Both the position numbers and the translations under genes were made by a program. Positions 23,313 through 31,366 of a DNA stretch of 62,848 nucleotides are shown one piece after another (positions within the stretch are counted from its first letter, which is position 1; each line of letters starts with the position of its first letter). The stretch is taken from the NCBI GenBank assembly GCA_964533145.1, contig CAZHLG010000001.1, positions 1 to 62,848 of the forward strand, read 5' to 3'. A model generated the notes under the pieces. It searched no databases. It was given only the letters and a program-made list of their open reading frames with translations, and had not been told where the DNA came from. The stretch comes from CAITQP01 sp964533145. Lineage in GTDB: Bacteria; Patescibacteriota; Minisyncoccia; Phycocordibacterales; UBA9973.

Positions 23313-23318
23313 TATACT
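23313..23318 (+). promoter_or_regulatory. Leaderless -10 box of the 76-aa membrane protein gene
   Basis: TATACT directly follows the rsmI stop codon and ends 6 nt before ATG 23325. Confidence 0.64.
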
Positions 23319-23324
23319 GCGCCC

Positions 23325-23555
23325 ATGAGATTGATACAGGAAAAAACCATCGTCGGGCTCGGAGTCGTGCTTGCAGTGCTGCCATTCACCGGATTCCCGC
23401 GCAGTTGGAAAACTGCCGTGTCGGCCGCGATCGGCATCGTGCTCGTGTATGTTGGGGCGCTTCTGCTCAAGGCTGCTCGCACCCGCATTCGGATGGAACA
23501 GCCTGAAATGAAGACCGAGACCTTTACCGAAATTCGCGTCGAAGCTGCCGAGTAG
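23325..23555 (+). CDS. Small two-helix membrane protein
   Basis: A 76-aa protein with two membrane segments, TIVGLGVVLAVLPFTGFP and AVSAAIGIVLVYVGALLLKAA, and a charged tail (MEQPEMKTETFTEIRVEAAE). It is followed after 3 nt by the 378-aa exported protein, so the two probably work together in the envelope. No family recognised. Confidence 0.72.
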   Translation: MRLIQEKTIVGLGVVLAVLPFTGFPRSWKTAVSAAIGIVLVYVGALLLKAARTRIRMEQPEMKTETFTEIRVEAAE

Positions 23556-23558
23556 TCT

Positions 23559-24695
23559 ATGGACAAAATCCGCGACGCCAAGACCGCAGCTCTCAAGGCT
23601 ATCACCAGGAAACGCGCATTGGCTGCGGCCGGTGCGGTCGTTCTCGTTGCCGCTGCGGCCGGCACTGTTTTTGGCAGCCGCGATTCGTTTTCGATCAAAG
23701 CCGATGTGGAAAAGCAGGATGCCGTGAAGGCTGTTTCGAAAAAAGCGCCTGAGGTCCCGAAGCTTGATGTTGCCTTGTATGACAAGAAAATGCTCGCTCT
23801 CGCGAACATTCCTGCGCCCAAAGTCGCCACTGGCGCATCCGTAGCGACGGGGAGCACTGTCCAGAAAACGCAGCCGTGGCCGACCAAAGCTCCGTATCCG
23901 AAACCGGGTGCGCTGCTGCCGTTCAATCGCATCGTTGCGTATTACGGCAATTTTTACTCGAAAGGCATGGGCGTCCTCGGTGAGTATTCGCCTGACGTGA
24001 TGCTGCAGAAACTCAAGGCTGAGGCTGCGAACTGGCAGGCGGCCGATCCCGAGACTCCGGTCATTCCGGCGATCCATTACATCGCCATCACGGCGCAGGG
24101 CAGTCCGGGCAAGGACGGCAAATACCGCCTCCGCATGCCGGATGATCAGATCGACAAGGCGCTCGAGCTCGCGCAAAAGGTCAACGGTATCGTGTTCATC
24201 GATCTGCAGGTCGGACTTTCCACTGTCGCAGCCGAGCTGCCGGTGTACGAAAAATATCTGAAAATGCCGAACGTCCACCTCGGTCTTGATCCTGAGTTCG
24301 CGATGCAGCCGTCGGGAAAAAAGCCGGGTTCTGTCATCGGAACGATGAGTTCGGCCGACATCAATTACGCCGCCAAATATCTTGCCAAACTTGTAACCGA
24401 AAACAACCTGCCGCCGAAGATCCTCATCGTGCATCGCTTCACTGGTCCAATGGTGACCGGAGCGAGGTCTATCACCCCGCTGCCTGAGGTGCAGATCGTC
24501 ATGGATATGGACGGCTGGGGTTTTGGGGCCAAGAAGATCAATACTTACAATACGGTCGTTGCGGCCGAGCCGGTGCAGTTCACCGGGTTCAAGCTGTTCT
24601 ACAAGAACGATCTTCGGGCGCCGTCCACGCGGCTCCTCACTCCGGCCGAGGTGCTCAGCCTCTCGCCGAAGCCGATTTACATCCAATATCAATAA
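23559..24695 (+). CDS. Exported TIM-barrel-like conserved protein, unknown
   Basis: A 378-aa protein anchored by an N-terminal helix (AAAGAVVLVAAAAGTVFG, about 23-40), followed by a Pro/Ala/Thr linker and a globular domain from about residue 120. The domain has strand-helix alternation: FNRIVAYYGNFYSKGMGVLG, PVIPAIHYIAITAQG, GIVFIDLQVGLSTVAAELP, NVHLGLDPEFAM, KILIVHRFTGPMV and VQIVMDMDGWG. HLGLDPEF and the paired acidic strand ends resemble glycoside-hydrolase-like TIM barrels, and similar exported proteins occur in several phyla, but I cannot name an activity. It starts 3 nt after the small membrane protein. Confidence 0.7.
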   Translation: MDKIRDAKTAALKAITRKRALAAAGAVVLVAAAAGTVFGSRDSFSIKADVEKQDAVKAVSKKAPEVPKLDVALYDKKMLALANIPAPKVATGASVATGSTVQKTQPWPTKAPYPKPGALLPFNRIVAYYGNFYSKGMGVLGEYSPDVMLQKLKAEAANWQAADPETPVIPAIHYIAITAQGSPGKDGKYRLRMPDDQIDKALELAQKVNGIVFIDLQVGLSTVAAELPVYEKYLKMPNVHLGLDPEFAMQPSGKKPGSVIGTMSSADINYAAKYLAKLVTENNLPPKILIVHRFTGPMVTGARSITPLPEVQIVMDMDGWGFGAKKINTYNTVVAAEPVQFTGFKLFYKNDLRAPSTRLLTPAEVLSLSPKPIYIQYQ

Positions 24696-24723
24696 CGTGT
24701 TTGCCGCGAAGCTGCCGCTCGCG

Positions 24724-24729
24724 TACAAT
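24724..24729 (+). promoter_or_regulatory. -10 box of the CtpA-like protease gene
   Basis: TACAAT ends 8 nt before ATG 24738. Confidence 0.55.
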
Positions 24730-24737
24730 ACTTCGAG

Positions 24738-25961
24738 ATGAAAAAAATCACTCCGAAACTTATCGCGGTCCTCGCCTCGTTCGGGCTCATGTTCGGACTG
24801 TTCGCGCTCGGCATGTATGTCGGCTCGCACCGCCAGCCGGCGCCGGCTGTCATAACCGGAATCGATAATGCGGCTGTGCCTGATGGCGCAGGCGCCGATT
24901 TTGCGCCGTTCTGGAAAGTATGGAGTCTGATCGATCAGAAATATCCCGGAGCGGACAAGGTCACTGCGCAGGCGCGCGTGTACGGAGCGATTCAAGGTCT
25001 GGTATCTTCGCTCGGCGATCCGTATTCCGTATATTTCCCGCCTCAGGATTCAAAAGACTTTCATGATACCGTGAATGGCAGTTTTGACGGCATCGGCATG
25101 GAGGTCGGACTCAAGGACAAAGTGCTCACAGTGATCGCTCCGCTCAAGGATACGCCTGCCGCCGCCGCCGGCATCCGCGCCGGCGACAAGATCCTGAAGA
25201 TCGACGATAAGACTACGACTGACATGACCATCGAAGAGGCGGTGTCGCTCATTCGCGGGCCGCGAGGGACCCAGGTGTCGCTCATGCTCTACCACGACGG
25301 CGCGGCCCGCCCCGAGACGCTGTCGGTCACACGCGACACGATCGAGATTCCGACGCTCGACACGGAGCTTCGGGATGACGGCGTGTTCGTCATATCGCTC
25401 TACAATTTCAGCGCGTCGTCCGCCCGGCTTATGGAGCGGGCACTCAGGCAGTTCCAGGCAAGCGGCTCGCATTCGCTCGTCATCGACTTGCGCGGTAATC
25501 CGGGCGGGTATCTTGAATCGGCTGTCGATATGGCGAGTTTTTTCCTTCCCGAGGGTGATCTCGTCGTGACCGAGGATTTCGGAGCGAACGGCGAACCAGA
25601 AACGTACCGCAGCCGCGGCTACGATCTGATCGATACTCGCGGGCTCAAGATCGCCATACTCGCGGATCGCGGTTCGGCCTCAGCTTCGGAGATCCTTGCC
25701 GGCGCGCTTCAGCAGCACGGCGTCGCAAAGATCATCGGTGAGACCACCTATGGAAAAGGTTCCGTGCAGGAACTCATCGACGTCACTAAGGACACTTCGG
25801 TCAAGATCACTGTCGCAAAATGGCTTACTCCTGACGGCACTTCGATCTCCGAACATGGCATTGACCCGGATATCCCGGTCTCTGTGACTGACGCCGACAT
25901 CGAAGCGCATCGCGACGCCGTCCTTATGCGGGCCGTACAGTACCTCAAAGCAGGTTCGTGA
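24738..25961 (+). CDS. C-terminal processing protease (S41, CtpA-like)
   Basis: A 407-aa periplasm-side serine protease held by an N-terminal membrane helix (LIAVLASFGLMFGLFALGMYV). A PDZ domain spans about residues 110-200 (FDGIGMEVGLKDKVLTVIAP, AAAGIRAGDKILKIDDK). The S41 catalytic core follows, with FVISLYNFSASSARLMERAL, SLVIDLRGNPGGYLESAVD, and the Ser/Lys dyad: Ser315 in SASASEIL and Lys340 in YGKGSVQ, separated by 25 residues as in Prc. It probably cleaves C-terminal tails of envelope proteins. It stands between an exported protein of unknown function and rplI with its own promoter. Confidence 0.93.
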   Translation: MKKITPKLIAVLASFGLMFGLFALGMYVGSHRQPAPAVITGIDNAAVPDGAGADFAPFWKVWSLIDQKYPGADKVTAQARVYGAIQGLVSSLGDPYSVYFPPQDSKDFHDTVNGSFDGIGMEVGLKDKVLTVIAPLKDTPAAAAGIRAGDKILKIDDKTTTDMTIEEAVSLIRGPRGTQVSLMLYHDGAARPETLSVTRDTIEIPTLDTELRDDGVFVISLYNFSASSARLMERALRQFQASGSHSLVIDLRGNPGGYLESAVDMASFFLPEGDLVVTEDFGANGEPETYRSRGYDLIDTRGLKIAILADRGSASASEILAGALQQHGVAKIIGETTYGKGSVQELIDVTKDTSVKITVAKWLTPDGTSISEHGIDPDIPVSVTDADIEAHRDAVLMRAVQYLKAGS

Positions 25962-25991
25962 TCGGACCATGACATTTTGGCTCGGGCGGGG

Positions 25992-25997
25992 TAGTAT
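25992..25997 (+). promoter_or_regulatory. Leaderless -10 box of rplI
   Basis: TAGTAT ends 6 nt before ATG 26004; the 6-nt gap is GGAGGT, which cannot serve as a ribosome-binding site so close to the start. Confidence 0.62.
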
Positions 25998-26003
25998 GGA
26001 GGT

Positions 26004-26447
26004 ATGAAGGTCATTTTCCTCAAAAACGTCCCCAAGGTCGGAAAAATCAACGAAATCAAGGATCAGCCGGACGGATACGTGCGCAATTTCCTGCTGCCGA
26101 AAGGTCTTGCCGTCATCGCCACTCCTGAGGCCATAAAAAAACTGGAGCAGTCGCAGACAAACATCCGTGTGAGCAGGGAAGTGCAGACCGATCTTCTGCG
26201 CAAGAACATCGCTGCCATAGAGGGTATGCGAGTGACTATTGCCGCAAAGGCAAACAGCCAAGGTCATTTGTTCAAGGCCGTGCATGAGAAGGATATCGTC
26301 GAGGCGCTTTCGCGCGAGCATAAGGCGAACATCGGCGCTGAATTCGTGAAGCTTGCCGCGCCGATCAAAGAAACAGGCGAGCATGCCGTTGCGATCGAGG
26401 CGCTCGGCGTGCGGGAAACGATCATCGTTGACGTGCGCTCCGCATAG
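26004..26447 (+). CDS. rplI: 50S ribosomal protein bL9
   Basis: A 147-aa bL9 with both domains: the N-terminal rRNA-binding domain (MKVIFLKNVPKVGKINEIKD, GYVRNFLLPKGLAVIATPEA), the long connecting helix and the C-terminal domain. bL9 restrains ribosome sliding and frameshifting. Several CPR branches are known to have lost bL9, so its presence has taxonomic value. It lies outside its usual rpsF-ssb-rpsR neighbourhood and is followed after 4 nt by an MFS transporter. Confidence 0.94.
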   Translation: MKVIFLKNVPKVGKINEIKDQPDGYVRNFLLPKGLAVIATPEAIKKLEQSQTNIRVSREVQTDLLRKNIAAIEGMRVTIAAKANSQGHLFKAVHEKDIVEALSREHKANIGAEFVKLAAPIKETGEHAVAIEALGVRETIIVDVRSA

Positions 26448-26451
26448 CCAT

Positions 26452-27666
26452 ATGAGTCTGCGCTCGAAGCTGTTCGACGTGCGAGAGATTCCGTATGGTT
26501 CGCGCGTCGTGACGAGCGTCGTGGCGCTGTATTGGGTTGGCTGGGGTTTTGCCGAGTCTTTGATTCCCGTGCTGCTGTTCCGGTTCGGCGGCTCGTTCGC
26601 CGGAGCGGGCATTCTCCGTTCCGTGTATGACATCGCTTTCATCATCGCGATGCCGCTTGTCGGATTGTATGCCGACAAATTCCGCGCGACTTCGCTGCTC
26701 CTGCTCGGCCTGTGGATGTATGTGTTCATCGGATCGAGCTATTTCCTCGCGGGAGCGACTGGGTTGGTCGTGTTCATCGTCCTCGCCCGGTTCGTGAACG
26801 GCGTCTCCTTTTCGCTGGTGTCCGTCGGCAGAGAGGCTTTTTTCCGCAGGCATTCTCCCGCTTCTAAGCTCGGGACGGTCTTCGGCTATTTTGATACAGT
26901 GGCGAACCTTGCGTGGATAGCGGCAGCCGTGGCCGGCATTTGGCTCGTGCGCATTCTGCCGGTGCATTATCTGCTGCTGCTCGTCGCTCCGGCCGCGCTC
27001 GGATCGATCCTCCTGCTCATGCGTTTTCGCAGGGACACGAAGCGCAACCCTGTCTTGGAGCACCGCGGGACCGGCCAGCTTCGCGAGCTTTTCATGGAGA
27101 TTCGGGGGTTCAACCCGAAACTGCGCTTTTTGGCGATGTTCAACTTTTTTGCCGCGTTCGGAAGTGCCGTAGTCACGTTCTTCGTTCCGCTCGAAGCGTT
27201 CGTGGACGGCGCCTCGTATACTGTCGTCATTCTCGCCGGCATTGCCTCTGCCGTTCCGCCGGCGTTCGGATGGCTGCTCGGCAGATTGTATGACCGTGTC
27301 GGCTACCGCGTGCTCGGTCTTGCCATGGTCTGTTTCGGTCTTGTCGTCTCAACGCTGGCGATATTCGACAGTTTTGCCTGGAAAATCGCGCTCTGCCTCA
27401 TTGTCGGATTTTTGGTCGAACTGCTCTCGATTGGCTGGCGCGAGGTCGCGACGATGCATACGCATCCGGACCATTACGGCAAGATGGACGGTATATTTAA
27501 AAGTGTCGCCGATGTGGGTGCGCTTCTCGGACCGATCGTCGCCGGCCTTGCCATCGACCGTGTCGGCGGACATGCGATGTTCGGCCTGCTCGGCCTCCTG
27601 CTGACCGTGTTCGGCGTCATGTTCAAGATCATGTTCAAACTGTCCCGTCGGCAGCGAGCATTTTGA
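26452..27666 (+). CDS. Major facilitator superfamily transporter
   Basis: A 404-aa protein with about 12 membrane helices in two halves around a basic central loop (LLMRFRRDTKRNPVLEHR, near residue 200). The MFS motif between helices 2 and 3 is GLYADKFRATS, and the second-half copy is GRLYDRVGYRV. Substrate is not evident; drug or sugar export are both possible. A longer frame from 26353 overlaps rplI out of register; ATG 26452, 4 nt after rplI, gives a natural MFS N terminus (SKLFDVREIPYGSRVVTSVV). It is probably cotranscribed with rplI and ends at a strong terminator. Confidence 0.87.
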   Translation: MSLRSKLFDVREIPYGSRVVTSVVALYWVGWGFAESLIPVLLFRFGGSFAGAGILRSVYDIAFIIAMPLVGLYADKFRATSLLLLGLWMYVFIGSSYFLAGATGLVVFIVLARFVNGVSFSLVSVGREAFFRRHSPASKLGTVFGYFDTVANLAWIAAAVAGIWLVRILPVHYLLLLVAPAALGSILLLMRFRRDTKRNPVLEHRGTGQLRELFMEIRGFNPKLRFLAMFNFFAAFGSAVVTFFVPLEAFVDGASYTVVILAGIASAVPPAFGWLLGRLYDRVGYRVLGLAMVCFGLVVSTLAIFDSFAWKIALCLIVGFLVELLSIGWREVATMHTHPDHYGKMDGIFKSVADVGALLGPIVAGLAIDRVGGHAMFGLLGLLLTVFGVMFKIMFKLSRRQRAF

Positions 27667-27670
27667 GAAA

Positions 27671-27714
27671 CTACGAAAAGCGCCGCGACAAGAATGTCGC
27701 GGCGCTTTTCGTAG
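27671..27714. terminator. Bidirectional terminator with a perfect 20-bp stem
   Basis: Arms 27671-27690 and 27695-27714 pair perfectly around AGAA, with A/T-rich inner segments giving T-runs on both strands. It separates the convergent MFS gene and rpmA. Confidence 0.9.
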
Positions 27715-27723
27715 TGGGCGAGC

Positions 27724-27996
27724 TTAGTCGACGTGGACGATCTTGCGGACCGTCTTGGTGCCGTCGTAGTTGACCTTGCGCTTGTCGGCAAAAGAGACGA
27801 CGCCGTCCTTGACCGCAAAGAGCGTGTGGTCCTTGGCGACCTTGACGTTGCGGCCTGCCATGATCGCCGTGCCGCGCTGGCGGACGATGATCGAGCCCGT
27901 CTGGGCCTTCTCTCCGGCATAGAGTTTCGTGCCGAGATATTTCGGATTGGAGTCCTTGAGGTTTCTGGCTGTACCGCCAGCTTTACGATGTGCCAT
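27724..27996 (-). CDS. rpmA: 50S ribosomal protein bL27
   Basis: A 90-aa bL27 whose N-terminal arm reaches the peptidyl transferase centre. The start MAHRKAGGTARNLKDSNPKYLG lacks the N-terminal presequence found in Firmicutes bL27, so no processing protease is needed. GSIIVRQRGTAIMAGRNVKVAKDHTLFA is the family core. It is usually next to rplU; here rplU is almost 30 kb away. A minus-strand TATATA about 23-28 nt upstream may be its -10, overlapping the divergent promoter of the 28035 gene. Confidence 0.96.
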   Translation of the reverse strand: MAHRKAGGTARNLKDSNPKYLGTKLYAGEKAQTGSIIVRQRGTAIMAGRNVKVAKDHTLFAVKDGVVSFADKRKVNYDGTKTVRKIVHVD

Positions 27997-28020
27997 ATGG
28001 TTATTCCGCCGTTAGTGCTA

Positions 28021-28026
28021 TATAAT
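28021..28026 (+). promoter_or_regulatory. -10 box of the Ada-like secreted protein gene
   Basis: TATAAT (within TATATAAT) ends 8 nt before ATG 28035. The same AT stretch may serve rpmA on the other strand. Confidence 0.58.
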
Positions 28027-28034
28027 TAACGTGA

Positions 28035-28469
28035 ATGAGTATACATGATTTGGCCAGAAAAATCAAGGGGATCGGGGAGGGGAGCTTGGCCTCGATTCGG
28101 ACCCGTTCAAAAACCCTTGCCTTTCTTGGCGTTCTGGTCGGAACGGCCGGAATTTCGTTCGGTACGGGCTATGCGGCCCGGGCAGAGAGTCATACGGAGC
28201 CGCTGGTGGCCATAGAGTGCCCCCTTGAGGCATATATGGACGCTCGGGCGTATGCGGCCGGCGCGGCAGCGTCATCGGCCATATCCGCGGCTTCTGCCGC
28301 GCCGGCCGGCTCTTCGTCCAAATCGTATGTTGCCTCAAAAAACGGCACAAAATACTATCCTGCTGCCTGCTCTGGAGCCAACCGCATCAAAGAAGAAAAC
28401 CGGGTGTATTTCGATACGAAAGAAGCGGCCGAACGTGCCGGGTACGGAGCCTCAAGCACGTGCAAATAA
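28035..28469 (+). CDS. Membrane-tethered protein with Ada-like metal-binding domain
   Basis: A 144-aa protein with a basic N terminus, a membrane helix (TLAFLGVLVGTAGISFGTGYAARA, about 27-50), an Ala/Ser linker and a C-terminal domain of about 48 residues: YVASKNGTKYYPAACSGANRIKEENRVYFDTKEAAERAGYGASSTC. This pattern (aromatic strand, Cys, RIKxEN, strand, helix with AxxAGY, Cys) matches the Ada-type zinc-binding fold also found on extracellular nucleases and competence proteins. Only two of the four usual Cys remain. It is followed after 12 nt by the CAP-domain gene, suggesting a joint surface role. Confidence 0.7.
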   Translation: MSIHDLARKIKGIGEGSLASIRTRSKTLAFLGVLVGTAGISFGTGYAARAESHTEPLVAIECPLEAYMDARAYAAGAAASSAISAASAAPAGSSSKSYVASKNGTKYYPAACSGANRIKEENRVYFDTKEAAERAGYGASSTCK

Positions 28470-28481
28470 TTTGCAACAGCC

Positions 28482-29450
28482 ATGCGAAGCCTCATCAATC
28501 TCATAACGCTCGTCCTTGTCGTCGCAGCGACGGCATTCTTTGTCCGCAATCCGATGGCTCAGTTGAGGGCGCTGGCAGATAGTATGTCCGGCCCGCTTGG
28601 CTCCTTCGGCGAGTTCGTGTCTGGCACCGGGGCGCCGTCGCTTCCGTTGCCTGGAGCAGGAGACGGTTCGGCCGTACGGAACGTCATCCAGAAGATCATC
28701 ACCGATGTACCTTCCGTGCATACTCTTTCGGAAACCATTGATCTTGGAGGCACTGCTGCCGGCCAACCGTCTTCGCTTGCAGTGGGTCCGCTCAGCGCTG
28801 CAGGCATCATCGCAGCCTCGAATATGGAACGCTCAAAGAGTTCGCTCAAGCCGCTGGCAGAATCCGCACAGTTGGATGCCTCCGCGCAGGCAAAGGCAAA
28901 CGACATGCTGGCGCGCCAGTATTTTGAGCACGAATCGCCGGACGGGCGTTCCGTCGACGATCTTGCTGCGGACCAAAAATACGCGTACCTCAAGATCGGC
29001 GAGAATCTGGCGCTCGGTCTTTTTGAAAACGACGCCGCGCTTGTTTCGGAGTGGATGGCAAGCCCCGGTCATCGGGCCAACATCATGGACGGCGGCTATA
29101 CGGAGATCGGTATCGGCATCGCTCACGGCATATATCAGGGTCGCAGCGCGTATCTCGTCGTGCAGCATTTCGGTACGTCCCGCTCGGCGTGTCCCGCCGT
29201 CGACGGTTCCCTGAAGGCTCAGGTTGAGGCAGGGCAGGCGACCCTCATGAATATCGAGGAGTCACTCGCCCGGCTCAAAAACGAAATCGACCGGGGGACT
29301 GCCGCCGGAAGCGTCGTGAACGGTCTCATCGATATCTACAACCAAGGAATCGATTCATACGAGGCAAAATATTCTTCCGTTGAAAATATTCGGGCGACAT
29401 ATAATGCGCAGGTGGCATCGTTCAACGCGTGCGTGCAGTCCGTCCGGTAG
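28482..29450 (+). CDS. Exported CAP/SCP-domain protein (YkwD-like)
   Basis: A 322-aa protein with an N-terminal membrane helix (LINLITLVLVVAATAFFV), a Pro/Gly spacer, and a CAP domain at about residues 105-245: LDASAQAKANDMLARQYFEHESPDG, KIGENLALG and WMASPGHRANIMDGGYTEIGIGI carry the conserved His/Glu/Glu/His cavity residues. A C-terminal helical segment (about 250-320, ATLMNIEESLARLKNEIDRG) follows. CAP proteins in bacteria are secreted and of varied function, often wall- or host-directed. A possible weak -10 (TAATTT) lies over the previous stop, so partial independent expression is possible. Confidence 0.87.
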   Translation: MRSLINLITLVLVVAATAFFVRNPMAQLRALADSMSGPLGSFGEFVSGTGAPSLPLPGAGDGSAVRNVIQKIITDVPSVHTLSETIDLGGTAAGQPSSLAVGPLSAAGIIAASNMERSKSSLKPLAESAQLDASAQAKANDMLARQYFEHESPDGRSVDDLAADQKYAYLKIGENLALGLFENDAALVSEWMASPGHRANIMDGGYTEIGIGIAHGIYQGRSAYLVVQHFGTSRSACPAVDGSLKAQVEAGQATLMNIEESLARLKNEIDRGTAAGSVVNGLIDIYNQGIDSYEAKYSSVENIRATYNAQVASFNACVQSVR

Positions 29451-29547
29451 GCCTTGAGGGAAGTACTTTTGGAATATATGGTAACGTCGCACAATATATC
29501 TTTTGCGACACTAATAATAAAATACGCTTTTAAAACAAAGCGTTTGA

Positions 29548-29553
29548 TATAAT
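29548..29553 (+). promoter_or_regulatory. -10 box upstream of alkD, leaderless for a GTG mini-ORF
   Basis: Consensus TATAAT; predicted +1 is the G of GTG 29560. The rest of the 158-bp gap holds two short hairpins (GTCGCA/TGCGAC near 29489-29512; ACGCTTT/AAAGCGT near 29524-29543). Confidence 0.6.
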
Positions 29554-29559
29554 CGCGTC

Positions 29560-29595
29560 GTGACCCTGCGCGACACAATTCCCTGTTTTGTTTGA
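29560..29595 (+). CDS. Possible 11-codon leader peptide before alkD
   Basis: GTG frame of 11 codons (MTLRDTIPCFV) starting exactly at the predicted transcription start and ending 13 nt before ATG 29609. In a genome where leaderless starts are common it would probably be translated and could control entry to the AlkD frame. It may also be chance. Confidence 0.25.
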   Translation: MTLRDTIPCFV

Positions 29596-29608
29596 ATATA
29601 AAAAATGC

Positions 29609-30373
29609 ATGGCAGCACGAATATCAAAAACAATTCCCTCGCCGACGCCGGCATGTGAACTCACGGCTCGTTCGGTTGTCGGTGCGCTCAAGAAGCATGC
29701 ATCTCCGACCAAGGCCAAAACCTCGGCGCGGTTCTTTAAGACCGGACCTGGCGAGTACGGTCACGGCGATCGCTTCATTGGAGTCACGGTGCCCGAACAG
29801 CGCCTGGTGGCGCGCACGCATCGCGGTTTACCGCTTGCCGAGATCGAAGTGCTGCTCGAGAGCCGCACGCATGAGTATCGGCTCACCGGACTCCATATCC
29901 TTGTCGCTGCATTTCGTTCCGCTTCGGCTTATGGTCGGTCGGTCATTGCCGGATGGTATATGGCGCATCTTAGCCGCGTCAACAACTGGGATCTTGTGGA
30001 TTCTTCGGCGCCGTACATACTCGGAGAATATCTTTCGGACAAAGACCGTGCGCCGTTGTATCGGCTGGTAACGTCGGAAAATATTTGGGAGCGGCGAGTC
30101 GCGATGGTCGCTACGTATGCTTTCATACGGAAGAACGAGTTTGCTGATGCCTGCGCGATTGCAGCCTTGCTTCTCGACGACCGCCACGACCTCATGCACA
30201 AAGCCGTCGGCTGGATGCTCCGCGAGGTCGGCAAGCGTTCTCCGCGCGCGCTCGCCTCATTTCTGAAGAAGAATGGACATCGGATGCCGCGCACTTCCCT
30301 GCGGTGCGCCATCGAACGACTCGGTCCTGAAGAGCGGCGCAGGTGGATGTCCGTCAAAGCACGAACATCTTGA
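29609..30373 (+). CDS. AlkD-like DNA glycosylase
   Basis: A 254-aa helical-repeat protein of the AlkD/AlkC family, which removes 3-methyl- and 7-methyl-purines without base flipping. Features are ARFFKTGPGEYGHGDRFIGV (family F-K/G-E-Y..D.F.GV), HILVAAFRSASA, the core motif VNNWDLVDSSAPYILG with the catalytic Asp candidate in NWDLVD, NIWERRVAMVATYAFI, DDRHDLMHKAVGWMLREVGKRS and RTSLRCAIERL. In-frame TTG 29588 would add 7 residues; ATG 29609 fits the family better. It overlaps the convergent YgjP-like gene by 20 nt at the 3' end. Confidence 0.9.
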   Translation: MAARISKTIPSPTPACELTARSVVGALKKHASPTKAKTSARFFKTGPGEYGHGDRFIGVTVPEQRLVARTHRGLPLAEIEVLLESRTHEYRLTGLHILVAAFRSASAYGRSVIAGWYMAHLSRVNNWDLVDSSAPYILGEYLSDKDRAPLYRLVTSENIWERRVAMVATYAFIRKNEFADACAIAALLLDDRHDLMHKAVGWMLREVGKRSPRALASFLKKNGHRMPRTSLRCAIERLGPEERRRWMSVKARTS

Positions 30374-30890
30374 GCGATTCCCTGATCCGCTCGTAGTCCG
30401 GGATCGTTTCTGCCACAAGCCGCCAAAAGGACGCTCTGTGGTGCATATGCCGGGTATGGCAGAGTTCGTGCACGATGATGTAGTCAGCTTGTTCCGGCGA
30501 GACATACAAAATTTTGTAGTTGAACGAAAGGTTCTTTTTCGAGGAGCAGCTTCCCCATCGCGATCGCTGGGATTTGATGCTTACGGAACCATAGCTGAAG
30601 CCGTACTGTCGGCCGTAGTATGCGAGCCGCTCGTGGACAAGCGCGCGGGCGGCTTCTTTGCGGGAGAGATAATCCGCTCTCGGTTTTGCAAGAGATATGA
30701 CGGGCCGGCGAGCGAAATCGGCGAGTTTGCGTTCGATCCAGGGCTGCTGCATGCCCAGGAATCGCTCGATATGCGCATCTGTGGCAGTAAGCGGTTTGGT
30801 GACGACTACACGGCCGTCCCGGTGCACCGTCACGCGCACGCCGCGCGATCTGCGCGAACTCTTGATCTCGTATTTATGCAGCAAGGACAT
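30354..30890 (-). CDS. YgjP-like M48-type metallopeptidase (DUF45)
   Basis: A 178-aa protein with the gluzincin motif HELCH at residues 141-145 and a likely third ligand His151 (HMHHRASFW), plus the conserved RWGSCSSKKNLSFNYK stretch (111-126) that marks the DUF45/YgjP family, related to the SprT/WLM proteases that act on DNA-protein crosslinks. Start ATG 30890 gives MSLLHKYEIKSSRRSRGVRV, a typical N terminus. It overlaps the end of the EVE gene by 17 nt, so the two are translationally coupled. Its position next to AlkD, EVE and RadC fits DNA repair, but that is inference. Confidence 0.87.
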   Translation of the reverse strand: MSLLHKYEIKSSRRSRGVRVTVHRDGRVVVTKPLTATDAHIERFLGMQQPWIERKLADFARRPVISLAKPRADYLSRKEAARALVHERLAYYGRQYGFSYGSVSIKSQRSRWGSCSSKKNLSFNYKILYVSPEQADYIIVHELCHTRHMHHRASFWRLVAETIPDYERIRESLKMFVL

Positions 30891-31341
30891 CGGTGATGTA
30901 TGCAAAATGCTTTTCCGAGACTGGCTGCACGGAAAGCCTCGAGCCGCGTTCGCGCACGGCCATGCCGGCAAGGTTCGGGTCGTTCTTGATCTTGGCGAGC
31001 GTGATCGGCGTTTTGAATTTTTTTACGAAGGCCATGTCCACACAGGCCCAGATCGGCATACCCTCCGTTGCTTTGGGGTCGTAATGGTCGTCCGTGCGGT
31101 CAAATTGCGTATCGTCTGGATGTGCGCTGCTGGCGACTTTGGCGATGCCATATATGCCGGCTGGCGCGGCGTCTGTGCCGTTGGAGTGATAAAAAAGCGC
31201 ACGGTCGCCAGGACGCATGTCGTCACGCATGAAATTCCGTGCCTGATAGTTGCGAATGCCGCTCCAAGCTGTTTTCTTGTCTCGCTTGAGGTCGTCGATC
31301 GAATAGCACTCAGCTTCGCTTTTGATCAGCCAGTATCGCAT
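30874..31341 (-). CDS. EVE-domain protein
   Basis: A 155-aa protein that is entirely one EVE domain (PUA-like fold): MRYWLIKSEAECYSIDDLKR, TAWSGIRNYQARNFMRDDMRPGDRALFYHS, GIYGIAKVAS, WACVDMAFVKKF. EVE domains bind modified bases in DNA or RNA and occur with restriction and repair systems. The start is set by the leaderless -10 box. It heads a two-gene unit with the YgjP-like protease. Confidence 0.92.
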   Translation of the reverse strand: MRYWLIKSEAECYSIDDLKRDKKTAWSGIRNYQARNFMRDDMRPGDRALFYHSNGTDAAPAGIYGIAKVASSAHPDDTQFDRTDDHYDPKATEGMPIWACVDMAFVKKFKTPITLAKIKNDPNLAGMAVRERGSRLSVQPVSEKHFAYITDVLAA

Positions 31342-31347
31342 GGGCGC

Positions 31348-31356
31348 AGTATAGCA
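31348..31356 (-). promoter_or_regulatory. Extended leaderless -10 box of the EVE gene
   Basis: On the minus strand TGCTATACT ends 6 nt before ATG 31341. Confidence 0.68.
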
Positions 31357-31366
31357 AGGGTGGCCA

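Noticed and set aside
25998..26003. GGAGGT before rplI (and GGAGG before 15392) as Shine-Dalgarno sites
   Set aside because: They abut the start codon with 0-1 nt spacing and lie between the -10 box and the predicted +1, so they would not be in the mRNA.
26353..26451. N-terminal extension of the MFS protein
   Set aside because: It overlaps rplI out of register and reads as a basic shadow sequence; ATG 26452 gives a normal MFS start.
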